Assembly (NCBI GenBank): GCA_002314715.1
Contig: DCGY01000033.1
Span: 1 to 28,709 of the forward strand
Direction: 5' to 3'
DNA from: Lachnospiraceae bacterium UBA1766
GTDB taxonomy: Bacteria; Bacillota; Clostridia; Lachnospirales; Lachnospiraceae
Length of the DNA: 28,709 nt
Position numbers and translations under genes: made by a program. The notes beneath the pieces are model-generated. The model saw only the letters and a list, made by a program, of their open reading frames with translations, was not told the origin of the DNA and made no database searches. Of this stretch, positions 20,193 to 28,709 are shown piece by piece (the stretch's first letter is position 1; each line of letters starts with the position of its first letter).

Positions 20193-22310
20193 TTATTCTC
20201 TGACAAACTCAATTCTTCTGGTAAAGCTTCTGGTTTCCGTACCCCCGGGAATCACTGTCACTTCCCCCGTTACCGGATCCACAGAAGTGGTTGCCTGTAA
20301 GGTAACCTGATAAGATAATATCAAGGTACCACCGGATGCGGAAAGGCCGGAGTAATTTGCCGTATAGGGGAAGCTGGTAATCTGGGTGTCCAGGAGAACC
20401 TGGTCGTCATCCGTCACAAGCTTTGCCTTCACCGGCGTGCTGTAAGCATAATCGGGAGCTTCTTCCGCAGAAGGCTGTGAAATCACTGCATTACAACGAT
20501 AATTATAGCGTTTGGTTCCCTGACTGATACGAATATCAATCGCTGCACCCTCTTCCACATAAGAGCCCTGTGAAACGCTTTGGTAGCATACCAAGCCTTC
20601 CTTTACTTCGCTGTTATAAACATAACTTACATTACCGATGCTTAGTTTGTTCTCCACAATGGCCGTTGTCGCTTCTCCCTGGGTAGAACCGATCACATTG
20701 GGAACGCGAACCTTCTTCTCTTCCTTACCCTTACTGATGGAAATGGTAACGGTGGTTCCCTTGGGAACCTTGGTGCCACTTTCCGGAGACTGGGATACTA
20801 CCATCCCCGCCTCAATGGTATCGGAGTAAACCTCCGTGCGATTCACGGTAAATTCTCGTTGAATCAATATATTTTCAGCTTCTTCATAAGTCAGGTTAAT
20901 CATAGGAGGGACCTCAATACCCTTGATACCTACGCTGACCTTTAAGGTTACCACGGTACCGGCAATGAGCTGCGTATCCTTGCTCACATCCGCACCCATT
21001 ACAATACCTGCCGCAACCGTTTCAGATTCCGCATACTCTGTCTGAGGCTTCATTCCAATTGCCTTCAATGCACTGATTGCATCCTCTTCACTCATTCCGA
21101 TTACCGGAGGCATCTTCTCATAAACCGGTGAAGACAGGCTTTCTTCGGAAATGCTTGGAAGGGTCTGTACCACGGAAGGATCCGGATCGTCCGCAAAATT
21201 ACTCCATAAATTAATGACTAACAAGACGATAATTGCCAAAATGACAATACCGAATACAATCGCCAAAACCGTTGTAATTTGCTCCATTTTGGGATTGTGT
21301 CTCTTCTCAAATAACTCTTCCTCTTCTCCGTCTTCATCGTATTTTCTGTTGTTCAGGCGAAGCTTTTCTTCCTTTTCGTATCCACTCAAATCAATGGTTC
21401 CGGTATGCTGCTTAATCTGCTGCAGCTCCCCTTCGGTCATGACACGGGTACCACCGTCCACTTCATTTTGGAATACTACAAATCCTTCATCCGGATTTAA
21501 TAAGCTCTGCTTCAAATCCGAAATCACTTCGGACATCTTCTGATATCTTCGGTCCGGAGACTTCTGGCAGCACTTTCGTACAATCTGGTCCACTGCTACC
21601 GGAACTTCTTCCACAAAATCCTTGGGCGAAGGCATCTCCTCCTGGATGTGCTTGATTGCAATGGCAACTGTGGTATCTCCGTTAAAGGGTACCCGTCCGG
21701 TAAGCATTTCAAACATGGAAATACCCAGTGAATAAATATCACTTCTCTCATCACTGTAACCGCCTCTTGCCTGTTCGGGGGAGGTGTAATGTACAGAACC
21801 CATCACATTGGAGGTAATCGTGTTACTGGTAGCCGCTTTTGCGATACCGAAATCCGTAACCTTTACCTTTCCGTCTTTGGAAATAATAATGTTCTGGGGT
21901 TTAATATCTCTATGAATAATATGATTGTTGTGTGCCGCTTCAATTCCGAGGCACACCTGAATTGCAATGCTGACCGCTTCCTTATAGGTCAGTCTGGATT
22001 TTTTCTCAATATATTTCTTTAGGGTTATTCCTTCCACCAGCTCCATTACAATGTAATAGATGCCGTTATCCTCGCCAACATCGTAAACATTTACAATATT
22101 GGGATGAGCAAGCCCTGCTGCCGCCTGCGCTTCGATTCGAAACTTGGATACAAAGTTTTCGTTTTCGGAAAACTCCTGTTTCAGAACCTTTACAGCTACA
22201 AAACGGTTTAACTTATGACATTTTGCTTTATATACATCAGACATGCCACCGGTACCAATCTTCTCAAGGATTTCGTAGCGGTCGCCTATCATCATACCGA
22301 TTTTCACCAT
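20193..22310 (-). CDS. prkC: PASTA-domain Ser/Thr protein kinase (PrkC/Stk1 type)
   Basis: Membrane kinase sensing cell wall fragments or precursors through extracellular PASTA repeats. Numbering from the TTG at 22316: kinase domain about 14-270 with GTGG (21-24), ATP-binding Lys43, HRDIKPQN (Asp137), DFG (155-157), a Thr/Ser-rich activation loop and MGSVHYTSPEQA. An acidic juxtamembrane stretch (327-340) precedes the membrane segment at about 348-371. Three PASTA repeats follow (about 400-464, 466-530, 535-600), then a roughly 105-residue C-terminal beta-rich domain without PASTA pattern. I choose the ATG at 22310 (705 residues): GGAG lies 8 nt upstream, while the TTG at 22316 is only 2 nt from it. 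It follows the PP2C phosphatase gene by 31 nt. Confidence 0.95.
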   Translation of the reverse strand: MVKIGMMIGDRYEILEKIGTGGMSDVYKAKCHKLNRFVAVKVLKQEFSENENFVSKFRIEAQAAAGLAHPNIVNVYDVGEDNGIYYIVMELVEGITLKKYIEKKSRLTYKEAVSIAIQVCLGIEAAHNNHIIHRDIKPQNIIISKDGKVKVTDFGIAKAATSNTITSNVMGSVHYTSPEQARGGYSDERSDIYSLGISMFEMLTGRVPFNGDTTVAIAIKHIQEEMPSPKDFVEEVPVAVDQIVRKCCQKSPDRRYQKMSEVISDLKQSLLNPDEGFVVFQNEVDGGTRVMTEGELQQIKQHTGTIDLSGYEKEEKLRLNNRKYDEDGEEEELFEKRHNPKMEQITTVLAIVFGIVILAIIVLLVINLWSNFADDPDPSVVQTLPSISEESLSSPVYEKMPPVIGMSEEDAISALKAIGMKPQTEYAESETVAAGIVMGADVSKDTQLIAGTVVTLKVSVGIKGIEVPPMINLTYEEAENILIQREFTVNRTEVYSDTIEAGMVVSQSPESGTKVPKGTTVTISISKGKEEKKVRVPNVIGSTQGEATTAIVENKLSIGNVSYVYNSEVKEGLVCYQSVSQGSYVEEGAAIDIRISQGTKRYNYRCNAVISQPSAEEAPDYAYSTPVKAKLVTDDDQVLLDTQITSFPYTANYSGLSASGGTLILSYQVTLQATTSVDPVTGEVTVIPGGTETRSFTRRIEFVRE

Positions 22311-22341
22311 AGACAATTCTCCACTTAATTAGAAACTTCCT

Positions 22342-23073
22342 TTACGCCAAGGGGTCAATCAACACTACGGAAATATTATCTTTTCCGCCATTGTTATTGG
22401 CCTCGTCAACAAGGTTTTGAGACATTTCCACCAAATCTCTTCCCTTCTTGATAATCATACGAATTTCTTCATCCTCCAGCATATTGGTCAGGCCATCGGT
22501 ACACATTAAAATAATGTCTCCCTCTTCCAGTGTCACCTTAAAAAATTCCGGCTCCACATGAGAATTTACGCCCACCGCTCTGGTAATGATATTCTTCTTC
22601 GGATGATTTCTGGCCTCCTCACGAGTAATTGTACCAAAACGAACCATTTCTTCCACCAGGGAGTGATCCCTGGTCACCTGAATCATTTTATCTGCAACAA
22701 TATATAATCTGCTGTCTCCTACATTAGCGATAAACAACTGATTGCCGATGCAACTGGCTACCACCACTGTAGTTCCCATACCCTCCAAAGCACTCTCGGT
22801 AGCTGCCTTGGTGTGCACCACCTCATTTGCCTTTTCGATGGCTCTCGCAAATACATCGAAAGGATTGTCGGTAGGAACGGATAACTCGGCAACCTCCACA
22901 ATGGTATCTACTGCCACACGTGCCGCATAATCGCCGGCCTTATGTCCACCCATTCCGTCTGCCACCAAAAACAAATTCGGCAAGGCTCCGATAGGGGTTT
23001 CTGCCGTATATATAAAATCCTGATTGATTTTTCTCTTTTTTCCGATGTCTGTCAAAGAAAAAGTCTTTAGCAC
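22342..23073 (-). CDS. prpC: PP2C-family protein phosphatase (PrpC/Stp type)
   Basis: Metal-dependent Ser/Thr phosphatase opposing the adjacent kinase. The 243-residue protein carries the PP2C motifs RKINQD (Asp19), VADGMGGHKAG (Asp39-Gly40), NVGDSRLY (Asp120), CTDGL (Asp193) and GGKDNISVVLI (Asp232), which include the expected metal ligands. No signal or membrane segment is seen, so it is cytosolic. The start is GTG at 23073; GGAGG (inside the last codons of rlmN) lies 9 nt upstream, and only 3 nt separate it from the rlmN stop, indicating coupled expression. Confidence 0.96.
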   Translation of the reverse strand: MLKTFSLTDIGKKRKINQDFIYTAETPIGALPNLFLVADGMGGHKAGDYAARVAVDTIVEVAELSVPTDNPFDVFARAIEKANEVVHTKAATESALEGMGTTVVVASCIGNQLFIANVGDSRLYIVADKMIQVTRDHSLVEEMVRFGTITREEARNHPKKNIITRAVGVNSHVEPEFFKVTLEEGDIILMCTDGLTNMLEDEEIRMIIKKGRDLVEMSQNLVDEANNNGGKDNISVVLIDPLA

Positions 23074-23076
23074 TTT

Positions 23077-24162
23077 TTACTTCCTCCCAGTTTCCATAGG
23101 AAGCCCCTGAATCGTCTTGTGTCGAAGCTGACCGCAAGCGCCATCGATATCTCTTCCCATTTCCCTTCTAATAGTAACATTTATTCTGTTTTTTTCAAGT
23201 TTATTTTTGAAGGCCTGTGCCTGCTTACTGTCCGGTTGAACGTAGTCACGCTCTTTAATCGGATTTACCGGAATCAGATTTACATGACAGCACAAAGGCT
23301 TTGCCAATGCGCTCAATTGCATTGCGTCCTCATCTGTATCGTTCACACCTGCCACCAGACTGTATTCAAAGGTAATTCTTCTGCCGGTTTTTTCGAAATA
23401 ATACTGGCATACTTCCATTAATTCTTTTATGGAGTATTTGTTGGCAATGGGCATCAGCTCCCGCCGTTTTTCATCTGTGGTGGCATGAAGGCTTAGGGCC
23501 AAGGTAATCTGCAGCTTACGATCCGCCAATTCCCGCATTTTGGGTACCAGCCCGCAGGTGGAGACCGTCAGGTTTCTCTGACTGATATTTAACCCGTTCT
23601 CATCTGTCAAAAGCTTGATGAAACGAAGCAGATTATCAAAATTATCCATAGGTTCTCCGGTACCCATAACCACTACATTGGACACCCGTTCTCCCGTAAT
23701 ACGAATAATGGAATAAATCTGTTCCAGCATTTCGGAAGGCGTCAGGTTGCGTTCCAGTCCGTCCAGCGTGGAGGCGCAGAAACGACAGCCCATTCGGCAG
23801 CCTACCTGCGAGGAAATACACACGCTGTTCCCGTGCTTATATTTCATCCAGACACTCTCCACCACATTCCCGTCCGCCAACGCGAAAAGGAATTTCCTGG
23901 TTCCGTCGATTTGAGATTCCTGCACCGCTACTGTCTGCAGAACCGTATAGGTGTATCGGTTCGAAAAATTCTCTCTTTGGATTTTGGACAGATTGCTCAT
24001 CTGTTCAAAGCTTTCCGCCAACTTCACATGCATCCAATCATATACCTGCCCTGCGCGGAATGCTTTCTCCCCAATTGCGGCAAATTCCTGTTTCAATTCT
24101 TCCAAGGTCAGGGATTTCACATCTATTTTTTCGGAATTGATTTGTTCCATCGTATCGCTCAT
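23077..24162 (-). CDS. rlmN: Dual-specificity RNA methyltransferase RlmN
   Basis: Radical-SAM enzyme that makes 2-methyladenosine at A2503 of 23S rRNA and in some tRNAs. The 361-residue protein has the radical-SAM cluster C122-RMG-C126-RF-C129, the MGTGEPMDN segment (166-174), LALSLHA (221-227), and GACGQL near the C-terminus with the resolving/catalytic Cys343. The second mechanistic residue region SVCISSQVG precedes the cluster. The ATG at 24162 has only a weak GAG element; an in-frame ATG at 24150 is an alternative. It starts 13 nt after the rsmB stop codon and ends 3 nt before the phosphatase gene. Confidence 0.97.
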   Translation of the reverse strand: MSDTMEQINSEKIDVKSLTLEELKQEFAAIGEKAFRAGQVYDWMHVKLAESFEQMSNLSKIQRENFSNRYTYTVLQTVAVQESQIDGTRKFLFALADGNVVESVWMKYKHGNSVCISSQVGCRMGCRFCASTLDGLERNLTPSEMLEQIYSIIRITGERVSNVVVMGTGEPMDNFDNLLRFIKLLTDENGLNISQRNLTVSTCGLVPKMRELADRKLQITLALSLHATTDEKRRELMPIANKYSIKELMEVCQYYFEKTGRRITFEYSLVAGVNDTDEDAMQLSALAKPLCCHVNLIPVNPIKERDYVQPDSKQAQAFKNKLEKNRINVTIRREMGRDIDGACGQLRHKTIQGLPMETGRK

Positions 24163-24175
24163 CGTTTTTACTCAT

Positions 24176-25561
24176 TTACTCCTTACGTCGAAGCTTTGCA
24201 AAAAAGAAACCGTCGGATTCCATGAATCCCGGAAGCATTTGCACATAGCATTTGGAAAGCGCTTCGTCCACCTGTTTTCTTTCCATGCCTTCTACTACAA
24301 GGCGGTCTTCTGCCAGGCTTTCGGGAAGTTCTTTCTCCAAATCCACCGCCTCGAAAGGCAGATTCTGCAAAATCCATTTTACCATCTTCCGATTTTCTGC
24401 CGGATGAATGGTACAGGTACTATATAATAAGATTCCGCCGGGCTTAACATAGCGCCAGCAGGCTTCCACAATTTGTCTCTGTAACTGTGTAATACTCTGA
24501 ATCCCTTCGGAAGAAGCATGATATTTAACATCCCGCTTCTTGCCCATAACTCCCAATCCACTGCAGGGTACATCCAAAAGCACCACATCCGCCTTTGCTT
24601 CATAATCCGAATCAAAAACCGTAGCGTCATGCACTCTTACCAGCATATTGGTTCTGTGCATCCGTTCCAAATTTTCATAAATCCGGTCCATTTTGGCCTC
24701 GCTCACGTCCCCGGAAAGGACCTTTTCTCCAAGCTCCGATGCCAAAACGCTCTTTCCCCCGGGCGCTGCACACATATCCATGACAAAGTCTTCCCGGGTA
24801 ATTCCTGCGCTGCAGACTGCCAAGGCACTGCTTACATCCTGAATGGTGAAAAAGCCCTCTCGGAAGCCTTCACTGTCTGCCAGCTTCTCCCCGTTCTCTA
24901 CCCGATAAACAAAGGGAAGGTATTTGCTTTGTGTCAGGGAAAATCCCTGTTTTTGCAAATCTGCCACCTGTCTTTCCCGATCCGTTGCAGACAAATCCAC
25001 CCGAAAGCGAATGGTTACGGGCTGAATTTCCAGAAGTCCTGCAAGCATGGGCTCCAGTGCTTCCCTTTTGTATTCCTTTTCCCAAATACGGATAATCCAT
25101 TCCGGCATGGAATAGCGAACAGACAAATAAGACACATAGTCCTTTTGCGGGTCCGGCAAAGGAAGCTGTGCCTTATTTTTTGCAATATTGCGCAGTAAAC
25201 CGTTTACAAATCCCTTCAAATCGCCGAATTTACGTTTTGTGGCCAGCTTACAGGCCTCATTACAAACAGCGCTGTCGGGAATGCTGTCCATATATACCAA
25301 CTGATAGACGCTCATACGAAGCAGGCATCGAATCAATGGTTTCATTTTATGCACGGGAACCTTGGAATATGCGTTCAAATAATAATCCAATTCAATTTTA
25401 CGTTCTACCGTTCCCTCGCAGACTCTTTTGATAAAGGCCTTCTCACGAGAATCCAGATAATCATATTTTTCCAACACAGAACGAATTAACAGGTGGGAAA
25501 AATTATCCGTCTTCTCCAATTCCAAAAGCATATCCAAAACAATTTCTCTGGTATTTTCCAT
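24176..25561 (-). CDS. rsmB: 16S rRNA (cytosine967-C5)-methyltransferase RsmB
   Basis: SAM-dependent m5C methyltransferase for 16S rRNA. The N-terminal ~140 residues form a NusB-like RNA-binding domain (NTREIVLDMLLELE, LDSREKAFIKRVCEGTVER, MSVYQLVYMDSIPDSAVCNE). The catalytic domain has DMCAAPGGKS (262-271, SAM binding), LDVPCSGLGVMGKK with Cys333, and YSTCTIHPAEN with the nucleophile Cys383. Total 461 residues, normal for the family. The ATG at 25561 shares one base with the stop codon of the preceding peptidase gene (TAATG) and has AGGAG at a 6-nt spacer. Its place between fmt and rlmN matches the Bacillus subtilis order. Confidence 0.96.
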   Translation of the reverse strand: MENTREIVLDMLLELEKTDNFSHLLIRSVLEKYDYLDSREKAFIKRVCEGTVERKIELDYYLNAYSKVPVHKMKPLIRCLLRMSVYQLVYMDSIPDSAVCNEACKLATKRKFGDLKGFVNGLLRNIAKNKAQLPLPDPQKDYVSYLSVRYSMPEWIIRIWEKEYKREALEPMLAGLLEIQPVTIRFRVDLSATDRERQVADLQKQGFSLTQSKYLPFVYRVENGEKLADSEGFREGFFTIQDVSSALAVCSAGITREDFVMDMCAAPGGKSVLASELGEKVLSGDVSEAKMDRIYENLERMHRTNMLVRVHDATVFDSDYEAKADVVLLDVPCSGLGVMGKKRDVKYHASSEGIQSITQLQRQIVEACWRYVKPGGILLYSTCTIHPAENRKMVKWILQNLPFEAVDLEKELPESLAEDRLVVEGMERKQVDEALSKCYVQMLPGFMESDGFFFAKLRRKE

Positions 25562-26310
25562 TATCTTCTCCTGCTATTGCGACTGCTTCCGTTTCCTCCG
25601 AACAAAAGAATCAAACGCAATAATTGGAGCACAGAAGAAGCTGCTGCCGCCACATAGGTATAGGCTGCCGCACGAAGCACTTTCTTGGCTCCCCGGTTCT
25701 CTTCCATTGACAAAAGCCCGTAGGCATCAATTTTCTCTACCGCTCTCATGGACGCGTTAAATTCTACGGGAAGGGTAATGATTTGAAATAATACCGCTGC
25801 TGCAAAGGCCCAGATTCCAATTTGAATCAAAACCTGATTCCAGCTTAAGAATACACCAATCAAAATCATAGGAAGACCAAGCTGACTTCCCAAATTCGCT
25901 ACCGGTACCAGGGCAGAACGGAAATTCAAAAAAGCATATCCTTCCGCATGCTGCAATGCATGCCCGCATTCGTGAGCAGCCACACCCACAGCCGTAATGG
26001 AAGCATTGTTAAAATTGCTGTTTGACAAACGTATGGTGTTACTGGAGGGGTCATAGTGATCTCCGGAATCAGCGGACAGGCACTCAATCTGCACATTGTA
26101 TAAGCCGTTTTGGTCCAGAATTCTTCTGGCTGCTTCGGCACCCGTCAAATTTGCACGGTTTCGAATTTTCGAATATTGCGCCATGGTAGATTTCACATAA
26201 CCGCTGGCCAAAAGGCATAAAGCCGCACCGGCCAACACCAACAAATAGGTAGCATCAAAACGGTAACCGGTACCGTAATTGGCATAACTATATAAACTCA
26301 GACACATCAT
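25561..26310 (-). CDS. Membrane zinc metallopeptidase, YugP family
   Basis: Predicted membrane-bound zinc peptidase of 249 residues. A hydrophobic segment (about 21-38) is followed by the family pattern YSKIRNRANLTGAEAARRIL (residues 46-65). The metal site is in VAAHECGHALQHAEG (His113, Glu114, His117), followed by hydrophobic segments at about 133-156 and 160-180, the likely third ligand region LPVEFNASMRA (180-190), and a last hydrophobic region near 212-238. The protein ends in a basic tail. The ATG at 26310 overlaps the end of fmt by 4 nt (ATGA) with GGAG 7 nt upstream. The substrate is unknown. Clostridia often carry this gene between fmt and rsmB, an extra gene relative to Bacillus subtilis. 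Confidence 0.9.
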   Translation of the reverse strand: MMCLSLYSYANYGTGYRFDATYLLVLAGAALCLLASGYVKSTMAQYSKIRNRANLTGAEAARRILDQNGLYNVQIECLSADSGDHYDPSSNTIRLSNSNFNNASITAVGVAAHECGHALQHAEGYAFLNFRSALVPVANLGSQLGLPMILIGVFLSWNQVLIQIGIWAFAAAVLFQIITLPVEFNASMRAVEKIDAYGLLSMEENRGAKKVLRAAAYTYVAAAASSVLQLLRLILLFGGNGSSRNSRRR

Positions 26311-27233
26311 AACATTTCTCCTACCGTCATCTTGACACCCAACAGGAAATCATGAGCAGACATTCTCTTCTTGCCTTCCAGCTGAAGCTCGGTAATACGA
26401 AGCAGTCCCTCTCCGGTCGCCACATAAACAGCATCCTTTTCCACCTTTGCAATGGTACCGGGAGCCTTTTCTGTCTTTTCATCGAAGGCCTCTGCCTTCC
26501 AGATTTTCAACTGCTTGCCATTATAATACGTAAACGCACTGGGCCAGGGCGTCAAACCTCGAATCAAACGGTCCAAAGTGACTGCAGACTTCGTAAAGTC
26601 CAGCTTTCCCATATTTTTTTCAATCATGGGGGCATGGGTACTGAGGCTGTCATCCTGCTTTATGGGGGTAATCTTTCCCTGCTCAAACAGCTCAAAATAC
26701 TCTACAATTGCTTCTCCGCCTACTACCATCAGCTTATCATGTAAGGTCTCATAGGTATCGGTATCCTCAATGGCAACTTCTTTTTTGTACAGCATATCTC
26801 CGGTGTCTACGCCGATATCCATTTTCATAATCGTTACACCGCTCTTGGCATCCCCCTCGATAATCGCATGCTGAATAGGGGATGAACCGCGAAATCTGGG
26901 CAACAAAGAAGCGTGAATGTTGATACAGCCGTATTTCGGCATATCCAGAATTTCCTGCGAAAGAATCTGACCGAAAGCGGCAACCACATAAACATCCGCC
27001 TCATATTTTTTTAACTCTTCGATTGCTTCCGGACGTTTGATTCGCACCGGCTGCATTACCGGCAAATTGTGACGAAGTGCGCATTCCTTTACCGGCGAAA
27101 AGACCAGCTCCGCACTTCTTCCCTTTGGCTTGTCCGGCTGTGTAACCACCGCTACAATCTCATGTCCTGCCGCAATTAAACTTTCCAGTGCAGCAACCGC
27201 AAAATCGGGAGTTCCCATATATAAAATCTTCAT
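26307..27233 (-). CDS. fmt: Methionyl-tRNA formyltransferase
   Basis: Uses 10-formyl-tetrahydrofolate to formylate initiator Met-tRNA. The true start is the ATG at 27233: it gives MKILYMGTPDFAVAALESL, the family N-terminus, and has GAGGAG at a 7-nt spacer. The frame stays open for 34 more codons into the end of def, but that extension is not protein-like for this family. In the 308-residue form, NIHASLLPRFRGSSPIQ supplies the catalytic Asn105 and His107, and MDIGVDTGDML holds the conserved Asp. A C-terminal beta-barrel domain binds tRNA (LTPWPSAFTYYNGKQLKIWKA onward). It is 61 nt after def, its usual partner. Confidence 0.97.
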   Translation of the reverse strand: MKILYMGTPDFAVAALESLIAAGHEIVAVVTQPDKPKGRSAELVFSPVKECALRHNLPVMQPVRIKRPEAIEELKKYEADVYVVAAFGQILSQEILDMPKYGCINIHASLLPRFRGSSPIQHAIIEGDAKSGVTIMKMDIGVDTGDMLYKKEVAIEDTDTYETLHDKLMVVGGEAIVEYFELFEQGKITPIKQDDSLSTHAPMIEKNMGKLDFTKSAVTLDRLIRGLTPWPSAFTYYNGKQLKIWKAEAFDEKTEKAPGTIAKVEKDAVYVATGEGLLRITELQLEGKKRMSAHDFLLGVKMTVGEML

Positions 27234-27294
27234 TCCCAGTCTCCTCTCTTTGCCTTCGGCAAACCTCTCTCCAACAAAAGAGTGAACAGCTCGT

Positions 27295-27789
27295 CTATTC
27301 CTCTTCTTCCACAGCCTGTGCCGCAGCGTTATCAATCAAATCGCCTTCCACTTTTTCTACATACAAATGGCCGTCCAGATGGTCCAGCTCATGGCAAATT
27401 GCTCTGGCCAAAAGCTCTGTTCCCTCTATCTCTATGGGTTCCATATCAATATTTAATGCAACTGCCTTCACATAATTGGGACGGGTTACAATACCGGATT
27501 TTCCGGGTACGCTTAAGCAACCTTCGGAACCGGTCTGCTCTCCACTGCTTTCCACAATTCTGGGATTGATTAAAATCAGAGGTTCACTGCCGTCTTCGCT
27601 GACATCAATCACAACGATGCGCTTCAAAATACCTACCTGGGGAGCTGCAAGTCCCACACCGTTGGCCTCATACATGGTATCCAGCATATCCTCAATCAAA
27701 TCACGAATTCTGGGGGTAATTTCGGTTACTTCCTTACATTTTTTGTTTAACACTTCATCTCCGTACTCTCGAATATTACGTATTGCCAT
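27295..27789 (-). CDS. def: Peptide deformylase
   Basis: Fe2+/Zn2+ enzyme that removes the N-formyl group from new proteins, reversing the action of the downstream fmt. The 164-residue protein has all three motifs: GVGLAAPQ (44-51), EGCLSVP (89-95, metal ligand Cys91) and HELDHLDG (133-140; ligands His133 and His137, catalytic Glu134). It ends in an acidic EEEE tail. The ATG at 27789 has GGTGG about 9 nt upstream and follows priA by 21 nt. Confidence 0.98.
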   Translation of the reverse strand: MAIRNIREYGDEVLNKKCKEVTEITPRIRDLIEDMLDTMYEANGVGLAAPQVGILKRIVVIDVSEDGSEPLILINPRIVESSGEQTGSEGCLSVPGKSGIVTRPNYVKAVALNIDMEPIEIEGTELLARAICHELDHLDGHLYVEKVEGDLIDNAAAQAVEEEE

Positions 27790-27810
27790 TTTTGTTTTCC
27801 ACCTTTATTG

Positions 27811-28709
27811 TTATAGTATGTTCATGGGGTCAAAATCAAACAAAACCAATAGATTTTTCTCATCGTTTTCTTTCATTTTTTCCTCTAATAAATCTTTTAT
27901 TCCAACCAGACGACTGTAATCCTTCGCCTTTACATAAAACACGAAGCGATAAATATCGTTGATTTTCCCGATTCCCGCCTTGGCCGGCCCCAAAACAAAA
28001 ACATCCTTTGTATCTTGGTAACCTTTCAATTTTACCACATCTGCAAGCCGATTCGCAAGCATAAGCCCCAAAGCTTCCTCTTTTGAATAGATTTGGACAG
28101 CCAGCATATGGGCTGTGGGCGGATAACCACCCAAATCCCGGTAAACGATTTCTTCCTCATAAAAACTTTCATAATCCTGGGCAGCCGCACAAATCACCGC
28201 ATAATGATCCGGCTGATAAGTCTGAATAACCGCCTCCCCGGATAGTTTTCCTCTTCCCGCTCTGCCCACCGCCTGGGTAAGTAGCTGGAAGGTACGTTCT
28301 CCGGCTCGGTAATCCCCCACACTAAGAGATAAATCCGCCGCCAAAACCCCCACCAGAGTCACATTGGGGAAATCATGTCCTTTTACAATCATCTGCGTAC
28401 CAATCAGCACATCCGCCTCTTCATTGGCAAAAGCAGACAATATTTTCTCATAGCTATCCTTGGTGCCTGTGGTATCCTTATCCATACGAAGTGTTCTCAC
28501 ATGAGGAAACACCTCTTTTAAACTTTGTTCAATTTTTTGCGTACCTGCCCGAAAACCCATAATGTACTTAGAACCGCACTCCGGACACCTGGTAGGTTTT
28601 GGGGTGACAAACCCGCAATAATGACAAACCAGTCTGTCTCCCTCATGTTCTGACAGGGAAACATCGCAATGAGGACATTTCATAACATGTCCACAGCTTC
28701 TGCAGGAAA
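27811..28709 (-). CDS. priA: Primosomal protein N' (replication restart helicase PriA), C-terminal part
   Basis: 3'-to-5' helicase that reloads the replisome at stalled forks. The frame is open to the right edge, so the N-terminal part lies outside the window. The visible 299 codons begin in the zinc-binding insertion (CRSCGHVMKCPHC, then LVCHYCGF and CPECGSKY), followed by the C-terminal helicase lobe: VLIGTQMIVKGHDFPNVTLV, AADLSLSVGDYRAGERTFQL, and TQAVGRAGRGKLSGEA with the arginine finger region, then the C-terminal domain (DLGGYPPTAHMLAVQIYSK). The internal ATG at 28683 is not the start, because the paired cysteines upstream of it belong to the zinc site. It heads the priA-def-fmt order known from many Firmicutes. 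Confidence 0.96.
   Translation of the reverse strand, partial: SCRSCGHVMKCPHCDVSLSEHEGDRLVCHYCGFVTPKPTRCPECGSKYIMGFRAGTQKIEQSLKEVFPHVRTLRMDKDTTGTKDSYEKILSAFANEEADVLIGTQMIVKGHDFPNVTLVGVLAADLSLSVGDYRAGERTFQLLTQAVGRAGRGKLSGEAVIQTYQPDHYAVICAAAQDYESFYEEEIVYRDLGGYPPTAHMLAVQIYSKEEALGLMLANRLADVVKLKGYQDTKDVFVLGPAKAGIGKINDIYRFVFYVKAKDYSRLVGIKDLLEEKMKENDEKNLLVLFDFDPMNIL

Noticed and set aside
27249..27263. Small TTTGCC-GAA-GGCAAA hairpin in the def-fmt gap
   Set aside because: Only 6 bp with a 3-nt loop and no T run; too weak to call a terminator or riboswitch, though it lies just upstream of the fmt ribosome site.
27234..27335. N-terminal 34-codon extension of fmt overlapping def
   Set aside because: The family N-terminus MKILYMGTPDFA and a strong GAGGAG site place the start at 27233; the extension has no homology-like pattern.

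Overview
The window looks like a chromosomal housekeeping segment from an anaerobic Clostridia-type Firmicute, most likely Lachnospiraceae. This is inferred from gene content and order (priA-def-fmt-rsmB-rlmN-prpC-prkC-rsgA; mraZ-rsmH-ftsL-two PBPs-murD-ftsW-murA-ftsQ-ftsZ without ftsA), the G-rich Shine-Dalgarno sites, the frequent GTG/TTG starts and a moderate G+C content. A methyl-accepting chemotaxis protein suggests motility. Nearly everything lies on the minus strand, so transcription runs from right to left; only one short-chain dehydrogenase gene is on the plus strand. I saw no tRNA, rRNA, CRISPR array, insertion sequence or prophage.

Right part (about 16.6-28.7 kb): the C-terminal part of PriA runs off the window. 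It is followed by peptide deformylase, Met-tRNA formyltransferase, a membrane zinc metallopeptidase (YugP family), RsmB, RlmN, a PP2C phosphatase, a PASTA-type Ser/Thr kinase and the GTPase RsgA. These genes are tightly packed or overlapping and look like one operon for translation maturation and growth/envelope signalling. After rsgA, where Bacillus subtilis has rpe and thiN, there is an XpaC-like membrane protein and a TelA-family protein, ending in a hairpin/T-run terminator.

Middle (about 11-16.6 kb): a lipoprotein with a metallo-beta-lactamase-fold hydrolase domain and a pentapeptide-repeat linker, a dCache chemoreceptor, the plus-strand dehydrogenase converging on the chemoreceptor, and ychF with its own strong terminator.

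Left part (1-11.1 kb): the division and cell wall (dcw) cluster. It starts at a well-formed promoter followed by four MraZ-type boxes at an exact 10-nt period. The order is mraZ, rsmH, ftsL, two class B PBPs, murD, ftsW, murA, ftsQ and ftsZ (truncated by the window edge). Features of note are a terminator-like hairpin that contains the Shine-Dalgarno site of the second PBP, a KTG-to-KTA change in that PBP, the absence of mraY/murE/murF/murG/ftsA, and a separate near-consensus promoter just before a TTG-started ftsZ.

The window is mostly conserved core genome. The best leads for something less described are the PBP hairpin with the altered active-site motif, the xpaC-telA pair joined to the PASTA kinase operon, and the repeat-linked hydrolase lipoprotein.
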